Shown in pieces: positions 11,946 through 24,817 of a stretch of 64,000 nt of DNA. Position 1 is the stretch's first letter. Every line of letters begins with the position of its first letter. Made by a program: the position numbers and the translations under genes. The DNA is from Anagrus nilaparvatae (lineage: Eukaryota > Arthropoda > Insecta > Hymenoptera > Mymaridae), in contig JAKSXM010000237.1 of the NCBI GenBank assembly GCA_022575985.1, forward strand, positions 1,444,501 to 1,508,500, in the 5' to 3' direction. Below the pieces are notes generated by a model, which was not told where the DNA came from, did no database searches, and worked only from the letters and a program-made list of their open reading frames with translations.

Positions 11946-12980
11946 TCAAGAATTAGCTTCTTTAAGCTTTAATTAGCTTAAAAAAGTTTATAAAAATTAT
12001 TTACAAAAAGATCTAATATTTTTAAAAAATTATTAAAAACTGCTCCTACATAGTATGAAAATACATTGTATTTCATATGTAAATAGTTAAAAGCAGTATA
12101 ATGTTGATTAAAAGTATATAAAATCTTCATTCGAAAAAAGTCGTTAAAATTGCAAATAATATTAATTTACTATCGAATGTATAAAAAATATTTTTAATTT
12201 TTGACTATATTTCTCTTCATTTAGATATTTATTAGCAAAAAAAAAAGTTTGCTTCGAAAGCTTAGAAATTTTGATAAAAAACAATTTATTGTTTATAGAA
12301 CATAAAGTTATTACAATAAAATAACTTTTTCTCAAAAAAAACATTTCGCTTTGATTATTTTTTATATTAAAAAAGAATTATTTGATTTAGAAAGAAATAG
12401 AAGCCTATAAATTAAATCTAAACTTTCTCTTTCTCTTTCTCTTTCTTTTAAATCTAATCCAAAAGTCTAACATTTTGTATACCTGTGAACGTCAAATAAT
12501 ATGAAAAAGGTATGATTATAAAAATTTTTTACTTGCGAAATATGAAAATAATTAACAATAATTTTTTTTGTTAAAGAAAACACAAATTTAATAGTTCTAT
12601 TGGTTGTCTGAACACACAAACCAGTTACAGGTTTATTTGGACCCAATCTAAAATATGCAGGACCCTTTATTTGACATACGTAAGAAATTAATTTTTCTGC
12701 GTTTCTTAATTTTCTTAGTTTAATTGGACGTCAATTAATTTATTAATGACAAAAAATTTCTCTTCAATATTTACTTTTATGTTTTTGCTTAATTATTTGA
12801 TAACCCTCTATCATCTTGGAAAATTGTAAAATCAAAAAACATAAATAAGCTCATAAAATAACGAATTATAATTTTTAATTGAATATAAATTTAATACTTA
12901 TTGTTTAATAAGCATTAATAATTATGAATGAAATTATAAATAAAATTATTTAATTATTAAAATATATAAACATAACCTAA
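11946..12980. other. AT-rich DNA with a CTTTCT microsatellite
   Basis: No gene seen. Around 12,424-12,448 there is a short (TCTTTC)n tract. Confidence 0.5.
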
Positions 12981-14830
12981 AATGATTATGATTATATATA
13001 CCGCGTAGGCGACAATAAGTTCAGATGCCTTGAAAAATCGAATTTACCGAACATTAAAGGTTATAAAGCGACTTATTACTTTGATAAAGTACTGTGGCTT
13101 GGTAAACGTACTCTTTTAAATTGTCAAAATACTAGTTTGACATTTGACAAAACATTTGACTTTATTAAGCTTTTCACGTGTGATACAGCTGTGAAATGAA
13201 TAGAGAATCCAGGCCCTGGGTGGCAAACCAAAATTTCTACTTTTGGAGTATCTTGTTAAACTTTAAGAGAAGCAACTGTAACTTTTATTGTTTAAAGTAT
13301 TCCACCTTTTTCAAATTATAAAGAAATAAACGAAAATATCAAGCACGAATTTTTGATATGCAAAACCAAGTTATAATCTTTATTACAACCAGGAATCATA
13401 ATTGTCCAGTAATACAAGTTTTATAATAAATTTTGCACATAGTAAAGAATATTTAAAAATACTTGTTATCTTCAAAGATAAAAATGGAAGACAATATGGT
13501 ACTATAAAGAGTTAAAATATCAAATAGTCTTTATATCCAATATTCAGAAGCCACGTTAGCAATCTTAGTAGGTACTTGAAAACACAATTTTTATGATTAA
13601 AATACTCCATTATTTAAAAATTAGTTAAATTATTCAAAATGATATTTAGTAACATTAAATTTAAAATCCACAGCAATCAAAAAAGTTTTCCAAATAGTTT
13701 TAAAAAAATTCCTCAATGACCAACTTTTCCTGTTGAAAATGACAATGAAATTTTAATGACGTCATTAATGGAAATAAATATAAATATTCATTTTGTAAAT
13801 GATAAAATTATAACGTCAAAGTAAAAATTTTAAATGATCCAAATACCAAATAATATCTTTAAGTCAGTCAAAGTTCTGGATTTTATAATCTTATTCTAAG
13901 TTCTGATGAAATTGACAATATTTATTACATGAAAGCAACAAGTACAATAAGTATTACAACCAGAAAATTAGGTGTTTTAAAACTGGCGTTGGTAGATTTT
14001 TCGAATATTAAAATGAAATCAATGTGAAGCGCTTAATCCTAGTAATGTAGCCATAACTAAACCACAGTATAACTTGGTGGTTGTAGAATTCAACTAAGTC
14101 TTACATCAAGTAACAAAATGGATAATTTGGAAGAATTTCATTTAATAAATAAAGATACTAACCATGGATCATATTTTGTTTTCATTGTATCAAAATCATT
14201 ATTAAAATTAAAAACAAATAGAAATAAATTTAGTGTAATTGTAATTAATTACAAAATTTTAAATTCTGGTTATAATTTAAAGATACTACAGATACAAATG
14301 TATTATAATCAGTAACAAATATAATTACGTTGATAAGAATGGAGTTTTGAAATGGGGAGAGAATTAAGGTAATGAAAGTACAAAAATTATTTATTAAACA
14401 TTATTCACATTCTATGGATTAAAATAAATACTTCTTATATTATTTGTACGATAATTTAATTCATATTCTTAAGTTATTTTATTAATTTTGTCAGATAAAT
14501 ATCATTAGTATTATTGATTTATAAATACTTGAATATTATGTATCATGTAAAGAAAGTTATCGAATCAACTTAAAAAACAACAAAATGTTGTGCTCTGTAT
14601 TCAAATTTTAATAAATTTTTAAAATAAAATTATTTTATAATAAATTTAAAGAAAATTATTTTTTAATTGCAGCCATAGCTGTAACTCAAAAAAGACCAAA
14701 CAAAACAAATTTTGTATGTGCATGATGCAAAATAAAGGAAAAAAATTTTAGTTTTGCAACCCATGTAATCTATAGACATTATTTAGCAAACTATTTGGCA
14801 TATTCATTATTTTTCTGAAATTAGATCAAT
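12981..14830 (+). pseudogene. Scattered coding-like remnants, unknown gene
   Basis: Several separated plus-strand pieces read like protein. A 73-codon frame ends at 13,199 (contains YRVGDNKFRCLEKSNL and YYFDKVLWLGKRTLL). EYLKILVIFKDKNGRQYG lies near 13,450. KIHSNQKSFPNSFKKIPQ and NEILMTSLMEININIHF lie near 13,660-13,800. NPSNVAITKPQYNLVVVEFN lies near 14,040-14,095. After a good acceptor (TTAATTGCAG at 14,672) comes FVCA-stop-CKIKEKNFSFATHVIYRH, a C2H2-zinc-finger spacing with an in-frame stop. I do not recognise the protein. The pieces may be a rotted multi-exon gene or transposon ORF, or partly chance. Confidence 0.25.
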
Positions 14831-14899
14831 TATTACAGAAACGAAATCGAATTACTCAAAATTATAACCATTTAGTTTTTATTTGCATAATTCATTTAC

Positions 14900-15960
14900 A
14901 CATCATCTTGAGTTTGTAGCAGGTTAACACATCACCCCCTGGAGAAATTCATATCCACTCATATTTTAAGTTCGTAAAGTTAGGGCGGTATGTTTCCATA
15001 AAAATATTTTGTTAACTATAGCTCCGCTTTTGGGTACAAAAGATGGAAATTTTTAAGTTTTTAAATTTGCATAAAATAAGCGAGATAAATATTAAATTTT
15101 TATAAAAGCTTCAGCCTTATGAAGCAAACATAATTTTTTTTTCGGCTTTCATTAAATGATAAAAATTGAGATAAAAATTTGTGGTTTCTATAAATGATTG
15201 ATTGTCTGCCCTATGAAGCAGACATAAATTTTTTTTTCGGCTTTCATTAAAAGTTGAAAATGATTGCAAGATCTAATGATGATCAAAACGACAATTTAAG
15301 TATGAAATACTGAATCACTAAATTCACCTTTGATTGATGGAAGAAGTTATAAATATATATGTACTTTTCATTTTATTTTCAATACTGATTTCGTGATTCA
15401 CATAAAAATTTAAAAAATAGATGTTATTATTATATACTGTATAGAAATAAAAAGCTTATTTTTATAAAACTTCTTCTTTAATGAATAATAAATTTAACGG
15501 TTCAATATTTCTATTTTCTATTCTCATTTTGGTATTAAAATTTTACAGTCATTTTTAAATTTGGATAAAGTAAACGAGATAAAATTTGTATTTTTATAAA
15601 CGCTTGATTGTTAGCCATATGAAGCAGACATTAATTTTTTTTCGTCTTTCATTAAATTTGAAAATTATTACAAGTTCTAATGATGATCAAGTCAACAATT
15701 TAAATGTGAAATATCGAATCACTAAGTTCATTTTTGATTAAAGAAGAAGTTATAAATACATATGTATTTTTCATTTTTATAGTATTTTCAATAATACCTT
15801 AGTGATTCTGATAAAAATTCAAAAAATGGATGTTCTTATTATATATACTCTAGAAATAAAAAGCTTATCTTTATACAACTTCTTCTTTAATGAATAATAA
15901 ATTTAGCGGTTCAATATTTCTATTTTGTATTGTCATTTCGATAATTAAAATTTTGCAGTT
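14900..15960. repeat. Tandem repeat, unit about 416 bp, two copies plus a partial
   Basis: The word ATGAAGCAGACAT followed by a T run and TTTCATTAAA occurs at about 15,120, 15,202 and 15,618. The segment from 15,190 to 15,605 recurs at 15,606-15,960 with moderate divergence (shared GATTGT...CC.TATGAAGCAGACA, CTAATGATGATCAA, GAAATAAAAAGCTTAT and TTCTTCTTTAATGAATAAT). No ORF. It is an old local duplication or a small satellite seed. Confidence 0.7.
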
Positions 15961-17130
15961 CATATTAGTTTTATTATGTATTCAATGATTTGAGCAAGTA
16001 GTGTAACTTTGAAGCAGTTGACATAAGTGATAATATTGAATATCCTTTATATGTTTTTTATGGTCCATAATGAAAATGCATTGGCTAAATCTTAATTCAA
16101 CGTTATAGCAAATAAATATTTGTAATTGATAAATATTATAAATTAATATATCTTTAATCTGATACTTTAATTTCTAGGATTTAATGATATTTATAAATAA
16201 AATACCTGTTATCAACTTCCATTAGTTTTTATTAAAATCAAAGTTTTTATGACTACAGGGTATTAAAAAGCATTATCTGCTTTAATGAAAAATGACAAAC
16301 TGGTATACTTTTTCAGGAACACAAAGAAGAACATTTTCTTTGTTTTAATACAGTACCTAATAAATTTTGTTTTATTTACAAAAAAATTCTTATAAAATGA
16401 TACATACAGCTTACTTTTTCTTTATTTTTTTTTTGTCTGTTTTAAAATTACAATGATCACAATAAAATTCATATAACAAACTTTTAATAATATCTCCTTA
16501 TTTTTATAAGAATTATTATTTTCAATAGTCTGAATAACTCCAAAATTCTTATATTTCATTTTAGAATTACAGCTGATTATGTATAAACAATGAATGATAA
16601 AATCCGAAAATTGAAAAAATTTAAACAATTTAAAATTAAGAACTTGACATATAAATATTGTTTAACTTAAAATTAATATTATAACCTTAATTAAATATGA
16701 TAACAAATTGATAAGTTATGCGAAGAGGTTATAAGCCAATATAACAAAATTAATTTTTATTTTCAAATTTTTGCTGCGTTACCGAGTTTAAAACCTCTAA
16801 AACAAAAAGTAACTAGAAAACTATCATTTCTTGATTCTGATAAGAATTAAGCAATTTATAATTAACAGCGAAAAATTTACTCAAGACAAAATAGTCTCAA
16901 GTTCTTCACAAAGGATTAATCTAATTAATTAAAAAAATAATGCGTTAATTTTGCAATTCCTGCCTGTAAGTTTGGATGAAAGATTGAAATCCTATTACTA
17001 CGTTCCGAATTTCCAAACAATCTCCTAGGATTTATAAAATTTTCGTGTATTATTTGTTTCAGCTTCTTAATTAGGATAATATTGAGGGAATGAGACTATT
17101 TTTTTTTAATTGGATCAAAAATTCGCGAAA
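15961..17130. other. AT-rich DNA, nothing recognised
   Basis: No coding frame or repeat that I can support. Confidence 0.5.
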
Positions 17131-17149
17131 AAGATAGAAAAAACCAAAT

Positions 17150-17950
17150 TTGTCGACGAGGTAGTTTCACCACCTTTCCAAGGCCCCTTAAGGATAGCTA
17201 TCAAGGACGTCAAAGGGCTCTCCAACTAATAGCACGGAAATCGTGAAAGGCATTCCACTATAGGTACCATTAGGCGGGTCGTGGATAAAGTAATAGACGA
17301 GAGTGAAAAAGGGCAAAAGAATCGCATGGATGTGCTACAGGTAACGTTGGACATCAAAAACGCATTTAACTCGCCCTAGTGGGATGTCATGCTTCGATCC
17401 CTTGAACAAAAACCTTAAATACTAAGGTATTAAATACTAAGGTACCTCCTGAAAGATTACCTGTGGGACATTAAGTTCGAGTATTGCCCAAGGGTCGGTT
17501 CTTAGATCTGATACGTGAATTCCCTTTTACGACGATTTACTGCGCGTTCACCTGCCAGAAGGAGTCTACCCGGTCGAGTTTGCAAACGACATGGCCTTGT
17601 CAGGGCTTAGAAAACAGTAACGACCCAGAGATTGAATTGACATGAAACAGATATACCTCCATGGTATGCAGCATGGCCTCTAGCTTGCGATTCCAAAAAC
17701 GAAGATAGTACTGCTGACTCGTCGAAGAGATGGCGATGATGGCGGTAATCTTCAATCGTCCAAAACTAGAATATCGTGAAGTATCTGAAAACCCTGCTGG
17801 ACAACAAGCTGAGTTTCTGGGTACAATTTCATAAAATGGTCGCATCAATTTCATATTCCCAATCAAGGCTTTAGGCCAGTATAGGTGGACGTAGATCGAG
17901 AAAAAGAATCAGTTCTATACAAGAATAGAATTAGTTCTATTGGAACAGAT
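17150..17950 (+). pseudogene. R1-clade LINE ORF2 relic (RT domain)
   Basis: Broken frames follow the RT of the LINE at 51.7-57.8 kb in order. STIGTIRRVVDKVIDESEK matches its STIGAIEQVV region. VTLDIKNAFNSP matches VTLDVKNAFNSA (motif A with catalytic Asp). Then come traces of the motif B and motif C regions, IPKTKIVLLTRRR (VPKTEIVLLTRRR), LDNKLS (LDNKLT) and IGGRRSRKR (IGGPRSEKR). Several stops and frameshifts, and loss of a clear YADD, make it non-functional. Same strand as the relic at 11.4 kb, so the two could be pieces of one old insertion. Confidence 0.8.
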
Positions 17951-18464
17951 TGGCACCCATCCTTCCCAAATTGTTAGTCCCGGAAATTCTGTGAAGCCCT
18001 AAAAACTGAGATAAAGTAGCAGAGTACTCCAGAGCTACCTTCGCGATGAAAGAGAAGGATGGTTTGGTATTGTAGGGAGCTCTCCTATCCCTATGCAGAG
18101 GAAAAGCAGTAGCTAGTTGCCTACGCTGCGCGTCCTAAATCGAATTTATACCTGAAGAAGGAGTTCTGGTTTGGAATATAAAGCGCAGAAGGGTTAAAAG
18201 TATGTTTCGTCAGTAAGAATCTGGCACAAAACCAGTGTCTGTGCAGGTCAGCGAAGTCTCTTGGGTATGCTGTGTACAAATAGACCATGAGAATTCGTGG
18301 TTCTTTACGGCCTGCAGACACTTCATTGCTAACTCAAGATTTATATATTTTCCTTAGAAAAAGAAAAAAAATCAAACATTGAAATCTTGAATTTATTTGG
18401 CACAAAATCGAAAAAGTTGCCTTGTATAAGAAAAATTTTTTATTGCCTCAGGAACTCATCCGCT

Positions 18465-18530
18465 CTAATAGCTTAGTTGGTAGAACAGTCGCAAGCTTGT
18501 ATCCTGCTTGGAGCAAAAAATATTGCTGAA
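18465..18530 (+). repeat. tRNA-like A-box fragment
   Basis: TAGCTTAGTTGGTAGAAC matches a tRNA D-arm/pol III A box. The downstream half does not fold as a tRNA and lacks a clear B box, so it is a SINE or tRNA-pseudogene fragment. Confidence 0.3.
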
Positions 18531-18765
18531 TAAAAGAGTAATGAACTTTCTAGAAAATTATATAAAAAAATCTTATGCAGTATATAAAATTTTAAAAATC
18601 ATTCTAAATTATCGTAAAGAAAACTTAAAAACATCCAATAGTACACCAATTGATGAAGAAAAATTATTTATATATTAGGTATAAAAATGTAAAAGATAAT
18701 GTAAATTCGTAAAAAAATAGTATTATAAATAAATAAAAAATATAAAATGAAATTCAAAATCTTAC

Positions 18766-18992
18766 AGAATTGTTCGCCTTTGAAAAATTTTTATACATAT
18801 AGTGTGATGACGAAGATAAAAATTTTTGTTTTTTTGCTGGTTGAGAAATAGTTTTCATGATCTGAGTTTCTACTTGTTTTGCATCTTGCAATAGCTGAGG
18901 ATTATTTTTTGTTTGCCGAATTTTCGAACTAATAGTGTCACAAGTATTTAAATTTAATGGTTTATAACAAGAAATATTCTGGTTCGATGATT
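18766..18992 (-). CDS. Candidate internal exon, unknown protein
   Basis: On minus, a 227-base stretch is open for 75 codons between a strong acceptor (TTTGTTTTACAG, ending at 18,993) and a strong donor (GTAAGA, from 18,765). It enters in phase 1 and leaves in phase 0. The product is polar: Ser/Asn/Lys/Gln-rich, with CYKPLNLNTCDT early and SQPAKKQKFLSSSS late, and no membrane segment. That length without a stop in such AT-rich DNA, with both splice signals at the ends, argues for a real exon of a host or transposon gene. I could not join it to a neighbour: the nearest upstream candidate is out of phase and none was found downstream. Confidence 0.35.
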
Positions 18993-19255
18993 CTGTAAAA
19001 CAAATAGAACATTAAATAATAAATATATTATAATAATAATTATGTGTGTTTTGAGACATAAGTGGTAAAAGAGTGCTTAACATATTAAAAATAACTATTG
19101 GAGTGAATTCGACATAAAAGTAACTAAGTATATGATTTCACATGTGAGCTACGCAGTGAATGCAATTATGGTTACTGCTAATACGTGCCTGCTCTATAGA
19201 AAAAGATGCTAAGAATCTATACTGTCATTGGGCATACATAGCAATCGATACATTA

Positions 19256-19298
19256 ATGCATTTAATGTGGCTATTTCCGGCTTTGCGGAAATAGACAC
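19256..19298. repeat. 42-bp near-perfect palindrome
   Basis: AATGTG-G-CTATTTCCG, a six-base loop region, CGGAAATAG-A-CACATT: fifteen pairs with one opposed mismatch. It stands alone in AT-rich DNA and is neither part of a tRNA nor followed by a terminator-like run. Confidence 0.7.
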
Positions 19299-19299
19299 A

Positions 19300-21230
19300 T
19301 TATTGTAATTGTCTGATTTTTATCATTTTATAACTTCGCGTGTTCGCGGGACTTACCAATCTATATCATACATATAAGCTGAAAAGAGAAAGAGAGTAAT
19401 ATACTTAATAATCGGGGTCGGGGGAATATTATAGAGAAAAAGAGAGAGAGATATATGATTTAGACACAAGGGAAAATAAAGCCTATTTTTTTCAATTTCA
19501 AACACAAATCATAATTTTTATTACTTAAATTTTACAATATAAACTTAAAACTATCATCGCCTTTTCTTATACAAAAATACTGATTTCACTGTCTTTATAA
19601 TTCAAATATCACTGTCCTTATCATAATCATAAATTCACTGTTTTTAAATTAATCATTAAATTCACTGTCTTTTATTAATAACTTTTAATAACTTTCAACG
19701 CTCGCGACACACACACATTTTTAAACACGCGAGGAGTTTCGGGGTTACCTTTTGTCGTCAAAAATCAAGGTGCTAAAGATATTATCATTGGCTGCCATTT
19801 TCGATGATATTAGGTACTGCTCAAAATTCTTCTTATATTTCCTAATCACTTAATTTCTTTCTTTTTGAAATTGGATTCCAAAGATACCTATCTTTCCTAG
19901 GATATCCAACTTCACTATTCAAAATCAAATGTTCACTTATTCAATTCAAAAATACAAAATTAATGAAAACTGTCGCGACGATAATCATATTTAAAATTAT
20001 ATAAGAAAACACGTGGGAACATAATCTAAAATTGTCTTGTCCCTCGTTCATGTTTTCTAATAATCGTTAGTTTTCACTATAATCACCAATCACTGTCATA
20101 TACTAAAATTATTAATCACTACAAACAACTTCAAAACTTAATCAAAACTACTTAAATGTATGATAAAAATAAACTGTTAATTAATGGCCGGCGACACGTA
20201 ATTATATTATCAATACAAAAACGTGACCTATTTTTAGAAGTGGTCACTTGAACCCGCGTTGTCGATCGGCTTCTCTCCCTTCTCCTTTTCTTATCTAGTT
20301 CTTCACGGCTTTTATTAATTATCTATGTGTGCGTATGTCGCTAATATCACCTATATTCTTAATTGAACTATTACTTAATTTACAAAAATCTCGCGCTTTT
20401 TTCTAAAATTTAAACATTTTATTAAATTTAAAATAAACTTAATTTTAGCGTTTGTAACCACGTTACATGCAGAATCCTTAAGAATAATAATCAGATTCTA
20501 TTAAATTCTTTTTATGCACCCTCTAGGTCTTCTGCATGGCATAAAGTCATCTCAAGCTTTCCGAAATAGAGAAGTTATTTTTTTTACATAATTTTGTCCC
20601 CTAGCGGTCTACTAGGTCCTTTATTCTATGCTGGGATAGACAAATACTCAATGTGAAGATATTCATTAAATTTTTTTCCATCCATGTTTAGTTGTGAAAA
20701 CGTCATTAACTAAATCGTTTCCAAATCTTGACGTATGCTGAAATTGGCTGTAATATGAGTAATTTTTTTAGTTATGGTATTGATAAGCTTTGATTTTTAA
20801 GTATTTTGGGAATCTCCATAACATTATTTTGTCTCCGTATTTTCTGTAATTGTTTGCGTAAAACTTTATAAAATTTATTTAAGCTGAATGAAGATTATAG
20901 AAGGTCATGTTACTATTTCTGAATTGTTTTTTTTTTCGTTTAGTTTGATGGATAATTTATGAGACTTTCGTATATTTTTAAGAAATATCAATTCATTTCT
21001 GAAACTTTACTTGACACATTATAGCGCTGACGATGCTAAGGATAACGACATTATACATGTCCTGAATTTATTAATCAATATGAAAACTTATTTTAAAACT
21101 TACTTTATCTAATAATAATAAGATAATCTCTTTATTTCTTTAATTTTCATTTCTTTTATTGTTAATTCAATCATTTAAAATTAAAAATTTCCAAGAAAAC
21201 TTTAATACAAATTATATACTTAAATTTATT
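19300..21230. other. Non-coding, possible solo LTR or DNA-element remnant
   Basis: No ORF. From about 19,380 to 20,480 composition changes: GA-rich runs at 19,384-19,455, repeated TTCACTGTC/ATCACTGTC words, and pockets of higher GC such as GGTTACCTTTTGTCGTC and GGCCGGCGACACG. This suggests a transposon-derived block such as a solo LTR, but I see no matching copy to define its ends. Confidence 0.35.
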
Positions 21231-21235
21231 AAAGA

Positions 21236-21310
21236 GCGTTAATAGCTCAGTTGCTAGCGCGTCAACTTTATGATCTGAACGTTAAAGCTTCGCGTACCGA
21301 CTCAGACAAA
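21236..21310 (+). repeat. tRNA-like fragment / SINE head
   Basis: TAGCTCAGTTGCTAGCGC is a good A box/D-arm. The B-box region (GCTTCGCGTACC) is poor and the acceptor arm does not close. It is followed by a T run. I read it as a tRNA-derived pseudogene or SINE head, not a gene. Confidence 0.35.
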
Positions 21311-21499
21311 AGAATTTCCATTTTTTTTCTAAAAAGATTAAATTCTTCAATTATTTCTCTCATTGCTCTAGGACTGAGACATCAGCATAATGTTATAAAA
21401 AAAAAACTTATTTTAAAATTATTTATAGTAAAAAAATTATTTTTTTTTAACGGATCAAAGTAAATTTCAGCGATAATGTGAATTCGTCTAATATCTATC

Positions 21500-22630
21500 A
21501 CGGAATTGTAGGCATTTACCTACCAACCTAGCTACTTAAATTAATTATAATTTTTTAAATTGCCTATGTTTATATAACCACACTGTGGAGAAGATGACAA
21601 CTAAACTATAAAAATAAAGGGGGGTTAACACACACGAATTCATACTATTTATACTATATGCAATATATACATAAAACATTTAACACGACATAGCTGGAAT
21701 CCAAAGATTGAAAAATTCAACTTTAGAGTAGCTGTTTCACAAAATTATGCATAAAGAAGTGTGATTTACAAGTGAATGAAATGATTTGAATTTTTTCATA
21801 TCGAAGATGAAGGAATTGAGGAAAATGATTTGGATGAAATTTTTTTAATTTACTGATATTTAGGACACTTGACATGAATTTTACTTAAGAGTAAATTTTT
21901 TGAGTTTTTTCATATAAAGACAGTAATCATGAATTTTATTATTAAAATGAATTGAATTTTAATACTAAAAGTTGGGCTTAATTGCTAAATTTAAAACTAA
22001 TATTTCAATGCTAAAATTGCATAAGAACAATTGAAATTTTAACTTCTAATATTTCAATGCTATCGTTAGATTAAAACAATTTAAATTGGATCTTTTCTAT
22101 AAAACAGGGCACTATTGGAAGAAAATATATAATGGGGTATATTTTGTGACATTAAATACAAAAACGGTATACTATTCAAATAAAATTTATACTGGGGTTA
22201 TATCCTGCTACATTCAATTCTAATATATGAATGATATCATTGCATAAATATAATGAAATTGTAAGTATTCTATCACATAGGACACTATTTGAAGAATATT
22301 TTTAATGATGTATATCCTTTAACATTTAATACGAACGATTGCTATAAATACTTCATTTAATTAATGATATTTGTTGCTTTTGTTATCTCAAATGCTATTT
22401 TTTTAAACCAAGATGACCTCTGTATTCTTCATAACATTCTTTTAGCACTTGTTCTTGATTTTCTCTTCGGGCTACTAGTTTACAGTCAGTCTCTTCTTCT
22501 TTGATGACTACTATTTGGGGGTTAGACCTGTAATAATAAATTAGACATTCATTTTATTGTAGTCCTTGAACTTTTCGGGTTTCGCTGTACGTCATTACGC
22601 ACTGGAGAGATCAATCGTATTTTTAAGTAG
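21500..22630. other. Degenerate short repeats
   Basis: About three diverged copies of a ~60-170 bp unit sharing CACTATT.GAAGAA.AT followed by GGGGTATAT..T..GACATT(A/C)AAT lie near 22,105, 22,163 and 22,281. 'AATTTCAATGCTA' words recur just before them. No ORF. Confidence 0.4.
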
Positions 22631-22639
22631 ATAATATTA

Positions 22640-23650
22640 ATAAATCTTAGTGGGCTCTTGAAAGAGCATCTGGTTCGTAATAGGTTCCTTTTCTGTATTT
22701 AACGTCAAAGCCGTATCTTTGGATATCTAAAGACCACCCGGCTAATCGTACATTTGAATTTTTGATATTGATTATTTATTTTAATGCTTTCTGATCTGTG
22801 ATAACTTTCAAATTTCTGCCTTCTACATAGTACTGATATTTCTTGGTAACTGACCAAAAAATAGCGAAACAATTTTTTCTGAAGATCTTTATTTAATGTT
22901 CGTTTATCACGCGGCTAACGTAGGCTGTAACTTTTTCCTTACTTTTTATCTTTTGCAGCAGTACAGCGCCTAAACCTACAATACTTGCATCTGTTTAGAT
23001 AATGAAATGTTCAGTAAAATGTAGAATAGTTGCTGAAGCTAACTTTACTTTAAGAGTTTAAAAAGTTGAGTGGCACTCTTCCACCCAAATATAGGATACA
23101 TTTTTTGTAAGAAAAGTTAAGGGTTCTGCTATTGTAGCGTAGGTGGAATAAACTTTCCATACCATTACGTAATTCCTGAAAATCTTCGCAATAGCTTCAA
23201 ATTCTATGATTTTGCAATTTAAATAACTTTTAGATCTGTTTATTGCGAACTCGGCTTCTGGTACCCTCTTAATCACCAATTCTAGCTACTTCAAATGACT
23301 GCATCACGTCGGCATGGCAATAATAATTTCGTCTATATAATCTATAACATAAGGCGACAAATTGGGTGCTCTGATCTTTCTGATTGTTTGCACGAACATT
23401 GATGGCGCACCTTTTAAACCAAATGTCATTCTAACGTATTCAAAAATATTTTTGCCTTGTACAAAAAATGCCGTGATATGCCATTGAAAGGTCCAAAATA
23501 CTAACAAAGCATGCTTTCAGGAGCCTATTGAACATTTGGTCTATATTTGGTATTGGAAATTTGGCACCTTTTGACACTATTTTCAACTTCCTGTAGTCTT
23601 TGCACATTCTTTATTTAAATTCTAGCTTGTTCATTTTAATGATGACTTTC
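22640..23650 (-). pseudogene. Old Ty3/Gypsy pol relic (RT and RNase H)
   Basis: Read on minus from 23,640: RMCKDYRKL and PIPNIDQMFNRLL (RT fingers), ILDLSMAYH (motif A, catalytic Asp), YVRMTFGLKGAPSMF (motif B), YVIDYIDEIIIA (motif C, second Asp of YIDD changed to Glu). Then come AEPLTFLTKNVSYIWVEEC, TDAS.VGLGAVLLQK (RNase H) and ITDQKALK, ending in KYRKGTYYEPDALSR. The order is correct for Gypsy pol, but stops and frame changes are frequent. It is much older than, and clearly different from, the Gypsy element at 30.5-37.2 kb. Confidence 0.85.
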
Positions 23651-23659
23651 CGTTTTACA

Positions 23660-24817
23660 TCTATATCTATATCTATAGAGAATCTCTATACCGATAGAGA
23701 ATTTTTTTAGTTTGATAATCACGCCTAGACGATAATAGCTAGAAAAACGCGGTTTGCGGCAAAAAACGCGGAAAAATTGCAGGAGTGTCATAAGCTATAC
23801 AGGATTTGGATTAATGCGAAAGAAAGTTTTTGTCGCCAAAAAAACGTTTTTTCAAAAAAGTGATCGTTTTTGATATTTTCGTAAATTTTCAAAAAAATCG
23901 TAATTAACTTAAAAACTTGGAATTTTTTTGTAATCAGAAAAGTTTTTTTATGATTAAGAATTGTTTTTTACGTGTCTACCTAAATTTTCAAGCAAATCGG
24001 TTAGATGTTTCCAGAGTTACAAATATTTTTTAGCATAAAATTTGGATTTCAAATTTACATCCTATATAAATAAATCTTTAATTATGTATGTCGGAACGTG
24101 ATACACGAGAATACAATAAAAGCTACAGAAATTTAGTTTATCGAAAAAGACGGCAAAAATTGGCAAAACATTGCATTGACGGCAAAACATAGGCTAGGTT
24201 TTATTTCGATGGATTACGGCAAAAAAATTTTATTTTGAAAAAACTGGATTTCCAAAAAAAAAAATTTTTATCAAATTTAAAAAAAAAAAACAAAAAAACA
24301 GAAAACCAAGGAAAAATTTTTTTATCAAAAAGAATTTCATTCGATTCAGGTATATTTTTTACGTATCAATCTGAATTTTCAAGATAATCGGTTCGATCTT
24401 TTAAAAGTTACAATAGTTTTTCGATAATTATAAAAGTTTAGGACTTATATTATATATATTTCTAATTTTTATCAGCCACTGATGTAGTAACTGAATATAG
24501 TAACTAAAAAAAGCTTGAACAGCTATTATCAGACAGAACCCTAGAATTCGAGGGAAGCAACGACTACTTGTGGATCCTATGGAAGGGTAGCTAAGCTTTG
24601 TATTGCTGATCACTAATTATCTGTCTGGGTTCATAAGCCAGTAATTTTTATGATTTTGTAAATTTTAGATAATACTTCGGATAAAATAAGGTAATTTTAC
24701 AAAATATTGAGTAACGTAAAACAACATATTTTTGGAAAAATAAATCGGCAGGGGTCCAGGGGGGCGCAGCCCCCATGGTGGCTGCCGGGGCGAGCGAAGC
24801 GAGCCGGAGGCAGCTAG
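23660..24817 (+). mobile_element. Helitron-like non-autonomous element, 3' end recognised
   Basis: The right end shows a GC-rich hairpin (24,756-24,778: CCA, GGGGGC/GCCCCC stem, GCA loop, TGG), a second GC-rich inverted stretch (GGCTGCCGGGG...CCGGAGGCAGC), and then CTAG with T outside (24,814-24,818). A hairpin before CTRR|T is the Helitron 3' signature. The body is non-coding and AT-rich. The 5' end is not identified, so the left limit is a guess. Confidence 0.4.

Noticed and set aside
19357..19378. 22-base micro-exon on minus with good acceptor and donor upstream of the 18.77-18.99 kb exon
   Set aside because: All three phases give a stop inside or at the junction with the downstream exon.
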